Shown: positions 15,630 through 23,884, numbered from the stretch's first letter. The stretch is 64,000 bases of DNA from an uncultured Clostridia bacterium (GCA_945877365.1 CAMCRV010000001.1:91834-155833); one strand, 5' to 3'. Numbers and translations are program-made. The notes: generated from the sequence alone by a model not told the origin.

Positions 15630-17135
15630 CTAGTAGTTCCTTCTCCGATTTGCTCTGCGGCGACGAATCTGGGCCCTGCGCCGTACCCGGCGAATGGTGT
15701 TGGAGGCAAGATAAAGACCGAACCCGCCCAGAGCCAGCACACCCACCACGCCGAAGAAGCTCAGAATACCGCCTTGTCCGTCATCCTTGGGAACGGCAGT
15801 AACATGGATCTTAACATCGTTTTTACTGGCGCTGACAACATCTCCCATGGCAAAGATCTCTGCCTCAGCAATATAGGAATTCCGGTATTTCATAGCAACC
15901 GTGGCAATCATCTGATCTTTTTTCACCGGTGCTGTCACACTGCCTCCCACAACGGCATACTCCATAATCAGATTGTCCATTTTGCAGTCCACCGGCAGCA
16001 CGCTGTCATAGTTCACATGGGGCTGGCCTACCACATCACTCTCTCCGTCAATCACGGAGAACTGATTCAGCGCCTGACCGTCATACATAACCCGGTTTAC
16101 CTTGTAGTTGTCATAGGTGTAGGCAATCAGCTCCTGCATCTCGTTGAAGTTACCATAGGTCTTAACCGTCCAGCCGTTTTCCTCATAGACACGCATACAG
16201 CCCATGACAACGCTGACAATGGTCATATTTTTGGATTCTGACACGCATACAAGATTCGCAAAGGATTTTTCGGAATAGCTGGCCAGACCGGCCTTGACCT
16301 TGGCATCCAGGAACTGGGGAATGATGGTCTGGTCGATCATGTAGTTGGTGGTAACAAGATCCCGTTCTTCTGACATATTGGTAGCCGGAACCTTATATTT
16401 GGTTGTCCCCAGAATTGTCTTGAGCTCCTCATTTTTATAGACCTCGGTCATAATCCGGGTAATATCCCGGGCGGTGGTATAGGACACCGCCGTATCCAGA
16501 CCGGAGAGGTTGCCGAAGGAGGTGTTGGTGCAGCCCAGCTGCTGTGCTTTGGCATTGATTAGCTCCACAAAGGCATCCCGGGTGCCCGCCACATGCTCGG
16601 CAAGAGCCACAGCGGCATCGTTGGCGGAGTGCAGCAGCAGGCAGTGAAGCAAATCCCCCACCGTCAGCTGCTCACCACTTTTCAGCTTGACAATCTGAGC
16701 GCCGCCGGGAACCTTGGACTGGATACCTTCCGAACAGGTAACCACCTCGTCAAGATCCGCGCTTTCCGCCACTACCAGAGCGCCAATCAGCTTTGTCAGT
16801 GTACCAGGAGAGACCTTTGTATCCGGATTGTAGGCATAGACCACAGTACCCGTTGTCATTTCAAAAACGAAGGCAGACTGTGCCGTATCCAGCCGCCGCT
16901 CAGATCCTCCCAGCGGCACCATACCCTCTATGGTTCGGCAGCCATTCTGAATGGACACTGTGCCGAAGGGCAGCTTGGCTGCTGCGGCTGCAGCCCCCAC
17001 CTCCAGCGGTGCAGCGGTTTCCTCCGTGGTGGCAACCGGTACGGTTTCCAGCGGTGCAGCAGAAGCAGCCACGCCAAGACACTGGAGCAGCATCCCTGCG
17101 CAGAGAAAAATGGAAAGGTGTGCAAATTTTTTCAT
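15630..17135 (-). CDS. D-Ala-D-Ala carboxypeptidase homologue with altered active site
   Basis: 501 residues: signal peptide (about 1-27), a Pro/Ala/Thr-rich linker, an S11/PBP5-like domain (about 80-300), a C-terminal beta domain, a membrane helix (about 460-482) and a very basic tail ([18 protein letters not shown]). The second motif [10 protein letters not shown] is normal (Ser170-Ala-Asn172). The first motif, usually PASxTK, reads SPGTLTK, so the nucleophile Ser is Thr112 with Lys115 kept. The KTG motif reads K281-A-G. The protein may be a weak enzyme or a non-catalytic wall-binding protein. It is exported and membrane-held, starts at ATG 17135 behind GAGGG, and sits just upstream of the uracil-DNA glycosylase gene. 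Confidence 0.8.
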   Translation of the reverse strand: MKKFAHLSIFLCAGMLLQCLGVAASAAPLETVPVATTEETAAPLEVGAAAAAAKLPFGTVSIQNGCRTIEGMVPLGGSERRLDTAQSAFVFEMTTGTVVYAYNPDTKVSPGTLTKLIGALVVAESADLDEVVTCSEGIQSKVPGGAQIVKLKSGEQLTVGDLLHCLLLHSANDAAVALAEHVAGTRDAFVELINAKAQQLGCTNTSFGNLSGLDTAVSYTTARDITRIMTEVYKNEELKTILGTTKYKVPATNMSEERDLVTTNYMIDQTIIPQFLDAKVKAGLASYSEKSFANLVCVSESKNMTIVSVVMGCMRVYEENGWTVKTYGNFNEMQELIAYTYDNYKVNRVMYDGQALNQFSVIDGESDVVGQPHVNYDSVLPVDCKMDNLIMEYAVVGGSVTAPVKKDQMIATVAMKYRNSYIAEAEIFAMGDVVSASKNDVKIHVTAVPKDDGQGGILSFFGVVGVLALGGFGLYLASNTIRRVRRRAQIRRRRANRRRNY

Positions 17136-17156
17136 ATTTATCCCTCAAGAAGTCAT

Positions 17157-17174
17157 TGCCGGACTTGTCCGGCA
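17157..17174. other. Short hairpin in the divergent leader region
   Basis: A perfect 8-bp inverted repeat, TGCCGGAC with GTCCGGCA and a 2-nt centre, in the 5' leader of the DacF-like gene. It also overlaps the -35 region of the opposite promoter. Confidence 0.4.
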
Positions 17175-17210
17175 GAGAAAAATCATGTATAATGACTGTT
17201 ATTATAACAG
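17165..17210 (+). promoter_or_regulatory. Promoter and palindrome for the ComEA-like/two-component operon
   Basis: TTGTCC (17165-17170), 17 bp, TATAAT (17188-17193). A 15-bp palindrome CTGTTAT-T-ATAACAG (17196-17210) covers the expected transcription start, a good place for a repressor or an autoregulating response regulator. Confidence 0.6.
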
Positions 17211-17247
17211 CATTTCTCTTTCTAGTCAATGTGGGAGGGGGATTCCC

Positions 17248-17625
17248 ATGAAAAAACAGCTTTCCTCTGTTCTTCTTCTGATGACCGCTGTATTTTTAGC
17301 GCTGCTGGTAGGATTCTTCCTGGGCCGTAATGCCTGCCGCCCGGAGGTTTCTGTCAGTATTACACGCAGTCCGCAAGCCGTCGCAGCAGCTCCATCATCC
17401 ACTCCCAGTCAGGCGGCAGATCCGGTGTATCCCATTGATATCAATACGGCTGATCGACATCAGCTTGCTCTCCTTCCCGGAATCGGAGAAGTCCTGGCTG
17501 ACAGGATTCTTGCCTATCGGGATGCCCACGGCAGCTTCCCCTGCGTGGAGGAGCTGCTGAATGTGGAGGGCATCGGAACAAAAAAGCTGGAAGAGATACT
17601 GGATCTCATTACCACAGGAGGATAA
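17248..17625 (+). CDS. ComEA-like helix-hairpin-helix protein with N-terminal anchor
   Basis: 125 residues from ATG 17248 (GGGAGGGGG site). Residues 4-24 form a signal anchor ending in FLGRNA, then a Ser/Pro/Ala linker, then a tandem helix-hairpin-helix from about 64: IDINTADRHQLALLPGIGEV, ILAYRDAHGSF and LLNVEGIGTKKLEEI. This is the DNA-binding end of ComEA-type competence proteins that hold incoming DNA at the cell surface. No other competence gene is near, and it heads an operon with a two-component system, so a DNA-uptake role is likely but not proved. Its 3' end holds the ribosome site of the next gene. Confidence 0.82.
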   Translation: MKKQLSSVLLLMTAVFLALLVGFFLGRNACRPEVSVSITRSPQAVAAAPSSTPSQAADPVYPIDINTADRHQLALLPGIGEVLADRILAYRDAHGSFPCVEELLNVEGIGTKKLEEILDLITTGG

Positions 17626-17629
17626 TACC

Positions 17630-18310
17630 ATGAAAATACTGGTCGTAGACGATGAAGCCCTTCTGGTCAAGGGCATCCGTTTCAATCTGCAGAATGAGGG
17701 CTACGAGGTGATCACCGGCTCTGACGGTCTGGAAGCCGTCAGACTGGTTCAGGAGGAAAAGCCGGATCTTCTGGTTCTCGATGTGATGATGCCCAATATG
17801 GACGGCATGACAGCATGCAGCAAAATCCGGGAGTTTTCCAACATTCCCGTCATTCTTCTCACTGCCAAGGCCGATGATATGGATAAGCTCATGGGCTTTG
17901 ACCATGGAGCGGATGACTATCTGACAAAGCCCTTTAACATTCTGGAGCTGAAAGCACGGATCCGGGCTCTGCTTCGCCGCGCCGGCGCTTCCGGGAAAAA
18001 GGAGACAGACAATACCCTGACCATTGGTTCCATTTCCCTGGATCTCGACGGGCGCAACGCATACCGCAGCGGCGAATTGGCCGATCTGACAGCCAAGGAA
18101 TTCGATGTCATCGAATTTTTGATGCGAAATCCCAACCGGGTATACTCCCGGGAAGCTCTGCTGGATACCATCTGGGCTTACGAATACCGCAGCGACATCC
18201 GGACTGTAGATGTCCACATCCGCAGACTTCGGGAAAAGCTGGAAGAGAATCCTGCTCAGCCGCAGTATATTATGACAAAGTGGGGCGTTGGTTATTACTT
18301 CAAAAAATAG
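17630..18310 (+). CDS. OmpR/PhoB-family response regulator
   Basis: 226 residues. The receiver domain (1-120) has the acidic pair Asp7/Asp8, phospho-acceptor Asp51 (LLVLDVMMPNMDG) and the LLTAKADD lysine. A winged-helix output domain (about 130-225) carries LTAKEFDVIEFLMRNPNRV and VDVHIRRLREKLE. It should bind direct-repeat operators when phosphorylated by the histidine kinase encoded next, whose frame overlaps its end by 23 nt. AGGAGG lies at the end of the preceding ComEA-like gene. Confidence 0.95.
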   Translation: MKILVVDDEALLVKGIRFNLQNEGYEVITGSDGLEAVRLVQEEKPDLLVLDVMMPNMDGMTACSKIREFSNIPVILLTAKADDMDKLMGFDHGADDYLTKPFNILELKARIRALLRRAGASGKKETDNTLTIGSISLDLDGRNAYRSGELADLTAKEFDVIEFLMRNPNRVYSREALLDTIWAYEYRSDIRTVDVHIRRLREKLEENPAQPQYIMTKWGVGYYFKK

Positions 18311-19724
18311 AAAAACCTCTCTGGGCGGCTATGGCAACACCCAGTACTATTATGCCATTACCTATATTGCCATAACCTTTGTGGTGCTTCTGATTTTGAA
18401 CATCTACTGCTCCAATGCCAGCCAGAAGCTGTTTTATCAGAGCAAAGAGGCATCCATGCTGGAAAAGTGTCATATGGCTGCCGATGAGATCTCGCAGCTG
18501 GAGGTCATGAACACCTCCACCATCGCCGGTGTGATCAGCCAGATGGACAGCACAACCTCCTCCCGGCTCATCGTCACAGACCATACAGGCCTTGCCCTAT
18601 ATGACAGCCAGGAAACAGCCACAGGCCGGTATGTCCTCTTTCCCGAGGTGTTGCAGGCCATGAAGGGCTACAATGTTTTCTCCGGAAATTTTCATAACGG
18701 TGCTGTAAACTCCCGGGCTGCCGCTCCTGTTGTCTATTATGGCAGTATCATCGGATGTGTATATGTAACAGAGTATGACCCGTCTCAGGGAATTCTGATC
18801 CGATCCCTGCAAAACAATATTCTGCAGATTACTCTGATTCTGGAAATCATTGTTACGGTCTTTTCGCTGGCCTTCGCCGCCACCTTTTCCCGGCGATTGA
18901 AGCGCATTATGACCTCCATGCGGATTATTCAGGAGGGGGATTACTCCCACAAAGTGAACATCGGCGGAAATGACGAGCTGACTCTGCTGGGCAATGAATT
19001 CAACGATTTGACCGAACGGCTCCAAACCTCCGAGCAGAAGCGTCACCGCTTTATCTCCGACGCTTCCCACGAACTGAAAACACCGCTGGCATCTATCAAG
19101 CTCCTGACGGACTCCATCCTGCAAAACGATATGGATTTGGAAACCATTCGGGAGTTTGTGGGTGACATTGGAAATGAGGCGGAACGCCTGAACCGGATGA
19201 CCGAAAAAATGCTCTCCCTGACCAAAATTGACGGCGTTCAGAATGAGGAGTCTGAAATCATTTACATGACCCCCACCGTGGAACGGGTGGTTCGGATGCT
19301 GACACCTCTGGCCGGGCAGCAAAATGTGACGATCCAAACAGATCTGACCGGAGACTGCCCTGTTCTGATTCTGGAAGACGATCTGTATCAGGTTGTTTTC
19401 AATCTCATGGAGAACGGTATTAAGTACAATATTCCCGGGGGAACCCTGAAAATCTCCCTGACAAGGCAGGAAGACAATGCGCTTCTGCAGGTTTCGGACT
19501 CCGGCATGGGAATTCCGGAGGATGCCATCGGACATCTGTTTGAGCGGTTTTACCGGGTGGACAAGGCCAGATCCCGAGCCACCGGCGGCAGCGGACTGGG
19601 ACTTGCCATTGTCCGCGCCATTGTACAGCGAAACCGCGGCGATATTCAGGTATCCAGTCAGGAGGGCAAAGGCACCGTTTTCACCGTCACATTCCCTGTT
19701 TTTGACACGGAGGTGGACAAATGA
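18288..19724 (+). CDS. Membrane sensor histidine kinase (PhoR/WalK-like)
   Basis: 478 residues from a TTG start at 18288, inside the end of the response-regulator gene. This start is chosen because the first in-frame ATG lies beyond the first membrane helix. TM1 is about 22-41, an extracytoplasmic sensor domain about 42-175, TM2 about 178-200, then HAMP (about 200-250), HisKA with His261 (FISDASHELKTPLASIK) and an ATPase domain with NLMENGIKYN, DSGMGIP and GGSGLGLAI. It is the partner of the adjacent regulator. The signal is unknown. The next gene, a GerMN lipoprotein, overlaps by 4 nt and may modulate the sensor. Confidence 0.93.
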   Translation: MVITSKNRKTSLGGYGNTQYYYAITYIAITFVVLLILNIYCSNASQKLFYQSKEASMLEKCHMAADEISQLEVMNTSTIAGVISQMDSTTSSRLIVTDHTGLALYDSQETATGRYVLFPEVLQAMKGYNVFSGNFHNGAVNSRAAAPVVYYGSIIGCVYVTEYDPSQGILIRSLQNNILQITLILEIIVTVFSLAFAATFSRRLKRIMTSMRIIQEGDYSHKVNIGGNDELTLLGNEFNDLTERLQTSEQKRHRFISDASHELKTPLASIKLLTDSILQNDMDLETIREFVGDIGNEAERLNRMTEKMLSLTKIDGVQNEESEIIYMTPTVERVVRMLTPLAGQQNVTIQTDLTGDCPVLILEDDLYQVVFNLMENGIKYNIPGGTLKISLTRQEDNALLQVSDSGMGIPEDAIGHLFERFYRVDKARSRATGGSGLGLAIVRAIVQRNRGDIQVSSQEGKGTVFTVTFPVFDTEVDK

Positions 19725-20221
19725 GAAAAAAATGTATGGCGCTGGGGCTGCTTCTGTGTCTTCTCCCGGGGCTGGCTGGCTGCCGTTTTCATAAATCCGA
19801 TTCCATGGAGTTTTATTATGTGCGGAATCATTACCAGTACGGGCAGCCGCAGGGTGTTATCTGCCCGGAGAGCCGGGATGTCACCGGCCATGCGCAGGAT
19901 CTTCCCTATCTGATGGCGCTGTATCTTTCCGGGCCGCTGGATGAAGGGCTGTCCTCTCCCTTTCCCCGGGGCACAAGACTTGTAAGCCTCTATACGCAGG
20001 ACAACACCCTGTTTGTTGAACTGACGCCCCCGGGCAGCGGCACCTCTTCCGCAGATTTTACGCTGTCCAGCAGCTGTCTGGCTCTGACTTTCCTGTACTT
20101 TTCCAATGTAGACCAGGTCACAGTCGCCAGCGGCGAGAACACCATCACCCTGAATGCAGAGAATCTTCTGCTGTATGACCAGCCATCCTACAGCAGCACG
20201 ACAACGGAGGAAACCAAATGA
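19721..20221 (+). CDS. GerMN-domain lipoprotein
   Basis: 166 residues. A lipoprotein signal ends at LAGC (Cys21). Residues about 28-150 resemble a GerMN domain (YLMALYLSGPLDEGLSSPFP, GTRLVSLYTQDNTLFVELT, then SCLALTFLYFSNVDQVTV), found in the GerM spore protein and in lipoproteins such as LpqB next to two-component systems. ATGA overlaps couple it to the kinase before it and to xth after it. As in LpqB-type systems, it may influence the neighbouring sensor kinase from outside the membrane; that is inference. Confidence 0.75.
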   Translation: MRKKCMALGLLLCLLPGLAGCRFHKSDSMEFYYVRNHYQYGQPQGVICPESRDVTGHAQDLPYLMALYLSGPLDEGLSSPFPRGTRLVSLYTQDNTLFVELTPPGSGTSSADFTLSSSCLALTFLYFSNVDQVTVASGENTITLNAENLLLYDQPSYSSTTTEETK

Positions 20222-20973
20222 AACTGATCTCATGGAATGTCAACGGTCTGCGGGCCTGCGTCGGTAAAGGCTTTGAGGACTTCTTTCATCAGGCGGATGC
20301 AGATATATTCTGCCTTCAGGAAACAAAGCTGCAATCCGGACAGATCCGGCTCCAAACGGACGGTTACCATCAGTTCTGGAACTATGCCGAGAAAAAAGGC
20401 TATTCCGGCACTGCTGTGTTTTCCAAAGAAGAGCCCCTTTCTGTCAGCTATGGTGTTGGGATCCCTGAGCTGGATACGGAAGGCCGTATGATCACTCTGG
20501 AGTACCCCGATTTTTATCTGATTACCTGCTATACCCCCAATGCCCAGCCGGAGTTGGCTCGCATCGATCACCGGATGAAATGGGACAGTGCATTCCGGGA
20601 GAAGGTTTCTCAGCTGGATGCCCGGAAGCCGGTCATCCTTTGCGGCGACCTGAATGTAGCCCATCAGGAGATTGATCTGAAGAATCCTGCCTCCAACCGG
20701 GGAAACGCAGGTTTTTCCGATCAGGAACGGGAGAGTTTTTCCGCACTTCTGAAAGCCGGTTTTACGGACAGCTTCCGGTACCTGTTTCCGGACACCACCG
20801 GGGCGTACAGCTGGTGGAGCTACCGCTTCAACGCCAGAAAGAACAACGCAGGCTGGCGCATCGACTATTTTCTGGTTTCCAACCGGATCGCAGACCGGAT
20901 CACTGCCGCGCCAATCTATGCGGAGGTAACCGGCTCTGACCACTGCCCGGTGGGTCTGGAAATTGACCTGTAA
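20218..20973 (+). CDS. xth: Exodeoxyribonuclease III
   Basis: 251 residues with all the AP endonuclease/ExoIII motifs: LISWNVNGLRA, LQETKLQ (metal Glu), LICGDLNVAH-type ILCGDLNVAHQEIDL, WWSYRFNARKNNAGWRIDYF and the terminal GSDHCPVGL histidine. It cuts DNA 5' to abasic sites and trims 3' blocks in base excision repair. It is the last gene of the operon and overlaps the GerMN gene by 4 nt. Confidence 0.95.
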   Translation: MKLISWNVNGLRACVGKGFEDFFHQADADIFCLQETKLQSGQIRLQTDGYHQFWNYAEKKGYSGTAVFSKEEPLSVSYGVGIPELDTEGRMITLEYPDFYLITCYTPNAQPELARIDHRMKWDSAFREKVSQLDARKPVILCGDLNVAHQEIDLKNPASNRGNAGFSDQERESFSALLKAGFTDSFRYLFPDTTGAYSWWSYRFNARKNNAGWRIDYFLVSNRIADRITAAPIYAEVTGSDHCPVGLEIDL

Positions 20974-20986
20974 TACCAGAAAAAAT

Positions 20987-21007
20987 GGGGCGGAGTTACT
21001 CCGTCCC
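20987..21007 (-). terminator. Terminator at the end of the Pro/Glu-repeat protein gene
   Basis: A 9-bp stem GGGGCGGAG with CTCCGTCCC (one G-T pair) and a 3-nt loop. On the minus strand it is followed by ATTTTTTCTGG. The loop contains the stop codon of the minus-strand gene. Confidence 0.75.
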
Positions 21008-21487
21008 ATCGTCCTTTTGAACATAAATACCCGGCTGTCCGTCCTGCCATGCCAGGATACTATCCCGAACCTGCTCCAATGCCGGGAACGGCTCCTCCTC
21101 GCAGATGGGGACAAACTCTTGTTCCTCAGGAATACTCTCCTGTGTTTGTTCCTGTGTTTGCTCCTGTATTTGCTCCGGTTTTTCCTCCGGCTTCTCTTCC
21201 GGCTTCTCTTCCGGTTCTTCCGGCTCCCTGCTCCCCCGGACAACAAAATGAAGTTCTCCGGCCGGAATTCTCTTGGCCGGAATCCTTTTATCCAGGAGGA
21301 ACCCGTCCCCTTCCGGAACCAGAACACCGATATGGGTGCTGTCCTTCCCCTGAACCATCTTCAGCCTGTAAATATCATCCCCGGGAAGCTGGCAGCGGCA
21401 TTGCATCCGGCAGTACAGACCCTGCCTTTGCATCTGCAGCTTTCCAACCTGTTCGTTCCGGTACATGACAGCATAATTTTCATCCAT
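20996..21487 (-). CDS. Unknown protein with Pro/Glu/Lys and Gln/Thr repeats
   Basis: 163 residues. Residues 1-85 look like a small beta-rich domain (AVMYRNEQVGKLQMQRQGLY, GVLVPEGDGFLLDKRIPAKR). Residues 86-118 are low complexity: a PEEK unit repeated about four times, then an EQTQ unit twice. The C-terminal 40 residues contain DSILAWQDGQPGIYV. No signal peptide or membrane helix is seen and no function is recognised. Its ribosome site (GGGAGG) lies inside the 3' arm of a hairpin at 21496-21526, so that hairpin could both end the upstream mazF transcript and limit its translation. Confidence 0.65.
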   Translation of the reverse strand: MDENYAVMYRNEQVGKLQMQRQGLYCRMQCRCQLPGDDIYRLKMVQGKDSTHIGVLVPEGDGFLLDKRIPAKRIPAGELHFVVRGSREPEEPEEKPEEKPEEKPEQIQEQTQEQTQESIPEEQEFVPICEEEPFPALEQVRDSILAWQDGQPGIYVQKDDGTE

Positions 21488-21495
21488 AAAGCAAG

Positions 21496-21526
21496 CCTCC
21501 CTGATGCAGTTTATGCTTCAGGGAGG
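21496..21526 (-). terminator. Hairpin after mazF containing the next ribosome site
   Basis: A 12-bp stem with one T-T mismatch (CCTCCCTGA-T-GCA with TGC-T-TCAGGGAGG) and a 5-nt loop. On the minus strand the 3' arm includes GGGAGG, the ribosome site of the next gene. The T-tract after it is weak, so read-through is plausible. Confidence 0.55.
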
Positions 21527-21550
21527 TAAACTATTCCAGTGCAGGTCAAT

Positions 21551-21904
21551 CTAATGCAGGCCAAAGCTGACAGCTATGGCATTGTCCACCTGTGCCATCT
21601 GGGTATCGCTCAGATGTCCCATATGCTCCCGAAGCCGGCGCTTGTCAATGGTGCGAACCTGCTCCAGCAGCACAATGGAGTCCTTGCTCAGGCCAACGCT
21701 GCCGCCTGCAATGTCGATGTGGGTTGGCAGGCGAGCCTTTCCCGTCTGGCTGGTGATGGCTGCGGCAATCACCGTGGGTGAATGGCGGTTTCCGGTATCG
21801 TTCTGAATGATGAGGACAGGCCGGGTTCCACCCTGCTCGCTGCCCACCACCGGGGACAAATCCGCATAGAAAATGTCTCCCCGTTTTACAGTGTCTTCCG
21901 TCAT
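21551..21904 (-). CDS. mazF: MazF/PemK-type endoribonuclease toxin
   Basis: 117 residues from ATG 21904; a GTG three codons earlier is too close to the GGAG site. The family core is complete: VKRGDIFYADLSPVVGSEQG, GTRPVLIIQND (catalytic Arg), AAITSQ (catalytic Thr) and IVLLEQVRTIDKRRL. It should be a sequence-specific mRNA interferase like B. subtilis NdoA. No antitoxin ORF is found in the 138 bp before it or in the neighbouring genes. In many Firmicutes this gene follows nnrD, alr and mazE; here nnrD and a lipoprotein precede it directly. Confidence 0.92.
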   Translation of the reverse strand: MTEDTVKRGDIFYADLSPVVGSEQGGTRPVLIIQNDTGNRHSPTVIAAAITSQTGKARLPTHIDIAGGSVGLSKDSIVLLEQVRTIDKRRLREHMGHLSDTQMAQVDNAIAVSFGLH

Positions 21905-22042
21905 AGGCTTCACGCTCCGTGTATTTTTCCCGCGCTACTTCCCAAAATCCTATGTAACGCGGCTGATGGTATTGTGCCACGAACAGAGGAAATTTATACA
22001 GCAGGGTCGGTAAAACATCCTATGCTTCTTTACGGGGATATT

Positions 22043-22603
22043 CTACTGCATCCGATAATTGGCGACGCCAAGGGATAGAATTCGAACCCCTTTGTAGAGG
22101 ATTTCTCCCCGGCAGGGGGTATTTCCCTTTTCCAGCCATACATCCACATGAAGCGGACTGTCCCGGAAGGAATCCTCTATGGTCAGCCTCAGCAGGTCAT
22201 CTTCATATCCGGCAGAGGATATATACCCGCTCCGCAGGGCGTGAAGCAGCAGCCATGGCGCCCCCACGGGTGTAATCTGTCCATCCACCAGCGGCGAGAA
22301 TTCCAGCGCCTTATCGTCAAAGGTCAGCCATGCCCTCCCGGAAGCGATTTTCCCGGAGACGCCGGAGATGGTTTCCGGCGCCTGGACGGTGAATGTCAGA
22401 TTCCCCTGATGGTCTGCCTGACAGCTCAGGCTGAAGGTATACAGGCTGTCCCCGTAGTCTGCCGTGATTTCCGTGTCAAAGGTGCAGCTCTGAGTTTCCA
22501 GAAGCGCTTTGCGAAAGGACAGCGCCTGTCCCATCTCCTTCGGCTCTCCTGAACAGCCCGACAGAATCAAGATACACAGCACCATGGCCCACGCCTGTTT
22601 CAA
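22043..22603 (-). CDS. LolA/GerS-like lipoprotein, function uncertain
   Basis: 186 residues. The signal ends with LSGC (lipid Cys17). The rest is predicted beta-rich, with alternating strands such as TFSLSCQADHQGNLTFTVQA and GRAWLTFDDKALEFS, resembling the LolA-type fold of clostridial germination lipoproteins (GerS family). Position supports this: gerS-like genes sit near nnrD and alanine racemase genes in Clostridia. The sequence alone does not prove it. It is 13 bp after the nnrD stop and probably co-transcribed with nnrD and mazF. Confidence 0.55.
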   Translation of the reverse strand: MKQAWAMVLCILILSGCSGEPKEMGQALSFRKALLETQSCTFDTEITADYGDSLYTFSLSCQADHQGNLTFTVQAPETISGVSGKIASGRAWLTFDDKALEFSPLVDGQITPVGAPWLLLHALRSGYISSAGYEDDLLRLTIEDSFRDSPLHVDVWLEKGNTPCRGEILYKGVRILSLGVANYRMQ

Positions 22604-22616
22604 ATTACATTCCGCC

Positions 22617-23465
22617 TTATTTCAGTAGTCGCGGAAGAACATTCAGCATATCCGTGGGGAGCATACCATACTGCCCCAGCTGGGAAGCGCACAGATCTCC
22701 GGCTGCGCCATGAAGCCATGCTCCGCAGGCAGCCGCCTCCAGAGGCGCAATGCCCTGTCCCAGCAGGCTGACGATCATGCCGGCCAGCACATCTCCGCTG
22801 CCGCCCACCGCCATACCGGGGTTCCCGGTGGAATTCTCATAGCAGACCTCCCCGTCGGAAATACAGGTTCTGTGTCCCTTCAACAGGAGGACACAGCCCG
22901 TCTGCTTCGCGAACTCCCGGGCGGAAGTCATTCGATCCTCTGTAAGAATACCGCCCAGCCGGGCAAATTCGCCGTCATGGGGTGTGAGAATGGTAGGCGC
23001 TGTTCTTTCACGCAGTAAACTTATATTCTGCGCCAGCAGATTTATGCCGTCCGCATCCACCACCACCGGACATTCTGCCGTTTCCAGAACGGCTCGCAGC
23101 ACCGCCATGGTTCCCTGACTCTGACCCAGACCGCAGCCGATCAAAACCGCATCCATCCGGGAAAGCCGATCTATAATCTCAGCAATGGCAATCTCGCTGA
23201 GCTTCCCCTCCTCATCCGGCAGGGGAAACACCACCGGCTCATTCAGCTTCATCGCCTCAATGGCGTAGATGCTTTCCGGCACGCCCAGAAATACCAGCCC
23301 GGCTCCGGTTCTCAAGGCGCCCATGGCGGAAAGAGCCGCCGCGCCGGTGTAGCCCCGGCTGCCGCACAGAAGCAGTATTTTTCCGTAATTTCCCTTATGT
23401 CCCCAGGGATCTCTGTCCGGCAGGATGGCAGCCACACTGTCCGGATCCAATCTTCGTATTTCCAT
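22617..23465 (-). CDS. nnrD: ADP-dependent NAD(P)H-hydrate dehydratase
   Basis: 282 residues of the YjeF C-terminal (ribokinase-like) family: HKGNYGKILLLCGSRGYTGA, GAGLVFLGVP, VVDADGINLL, LTPHDGEFARL and the catalytic NPGMAVGGSGDVLAGM. The enzyme dehydrates damaged NADHX and NADPHX using ADP or ATP. The epimerase (YjeF N-terminal) domain often fused to it is absent and must be encoded elsewhere. A TTGACG/TATGGT promoter precedes it, and it starts the nnrD-lipoprotein-mazF operon. Confidence 0.93.
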   Translation of the reverse strand: MEIRRLDPDSVAAILPDRDPWGHKGNYGKILLLCGSRGYTGAAALSAMGALRTGAGLVFLGVPESIYAIEAMKLNEPVVFPLPDEEGKLSEIAIAEIIDRLSRMDAVLIGCGLGQSQGTMAVLRAVLETAECPVVVDADGINLLAQNISLLRERTAPTILTPHDGEFARLGGILTEDRMTSAREFAKQTGCVLLLKGHRTCISDGEVCYENSTGNPGMAVGGSGDVLAGMIVSLLGQGIAPLEAAACGAWLHGAAGDLCASQLGQYGMLPTDMLNVLPRLLK

Positions 23466-23490
23466 GATCCAGTCCCCCCTTTTTCAGACT

Positions 23491-23519
23491 ACCATATCAC
23501 AATCCAGGTTTCCCGTCAA
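23491..23519 (-). promoter_or_regulatory. Promoter of the nnrD operon
   Basis: On the minus strand: TTGACG (23514-23519), 17 bp, TATGGT (23491-23496), followed by a GGGGGG ribosome site. Confidence 0.65.
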
Positions 23520-23555
23520 GGCGGTGGATTCTCCGGAAAAAGGAAGAAAAAGCAC

Positions 23556-23584
23556 TTGCAATCCCCGTTTTTATGTGCTAGTAT
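23556..23584 (+). promoter_or_regulatory. Promoter of the T-box/pheST transcript
   Basis: TTGCAA (23556-23561), 17 bp, TAGTAT (23579-23584), directly before the T-box leader. Confidence 0.55.
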
Positions 23585-23589
23585 AAGGA

Positions 23590-23853
23590 AGATATTTGAA
23601 AAGCTGTGATTGGGCTGCCTTGTGTTGGTTTGCGTATTCAGAGAGAGCGGGATGGTGGAATCCGCTTGCGTGCAACGCCGGGCTTTCTCCCAGGAGCTGC
23701 CGCCTGAACAGAAAGTAGGGTGCGCCGGGTAATTCCGTTATGGATTGCGAGCGTGACTGCGCTTTTAAGCTGCGCCGGTTCCGGCGAATTGCGGGTGGTA
23801 CCGCGGAAGGAATGCCTTTCGTCCCGATCATGGGCGGAAAGGCATATTTTTTT
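23590..23853 (+). promoter_or_regulatory. T-box riboswitch leader of pheST
   Basis: The leader holds the T-box core TGGTACCGCGGAA at 23796-23808. Before it are the stem-III-type segment GAACAGAAAGTAGGGTGCGC (from 23704) and a GATGGTGGAA motif like the stem I distal loop (near 23650). It ends in a terminator: arm ATGCCTTTCGTCCC (23812-23825), loop GATCAT, arm GGGCGGAAAGGCAT (23832-23845), then seven T's. The T-box core can pair with the terminator's 5' side to form the antiterminator when uncharged tRNA binds. Position before pheST predicts tRNA-Phe as ligand; a UUC specifier could not be placed with confidence. Confidence 0.9.
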
Positions 23854-23884
23854 ACCCAAATACTATCCTTTAGGAGGAAAGAAA

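Noticed and set aside
21645..21980. 111-codon frame upstream of and across mazF as a possible antitoxin
   Set aside because: It lies in another frame over the mazF coding region, is His/Arg/Gly-rich without a known fold, and is not separable from mazF codon bias.
23720..23884. N-terminal extension of PheS through the leader
   Set aside because: The region is a T-box riboswitch with a terminator; the PheS family start and the AGGAGG site fit ATG 23885.
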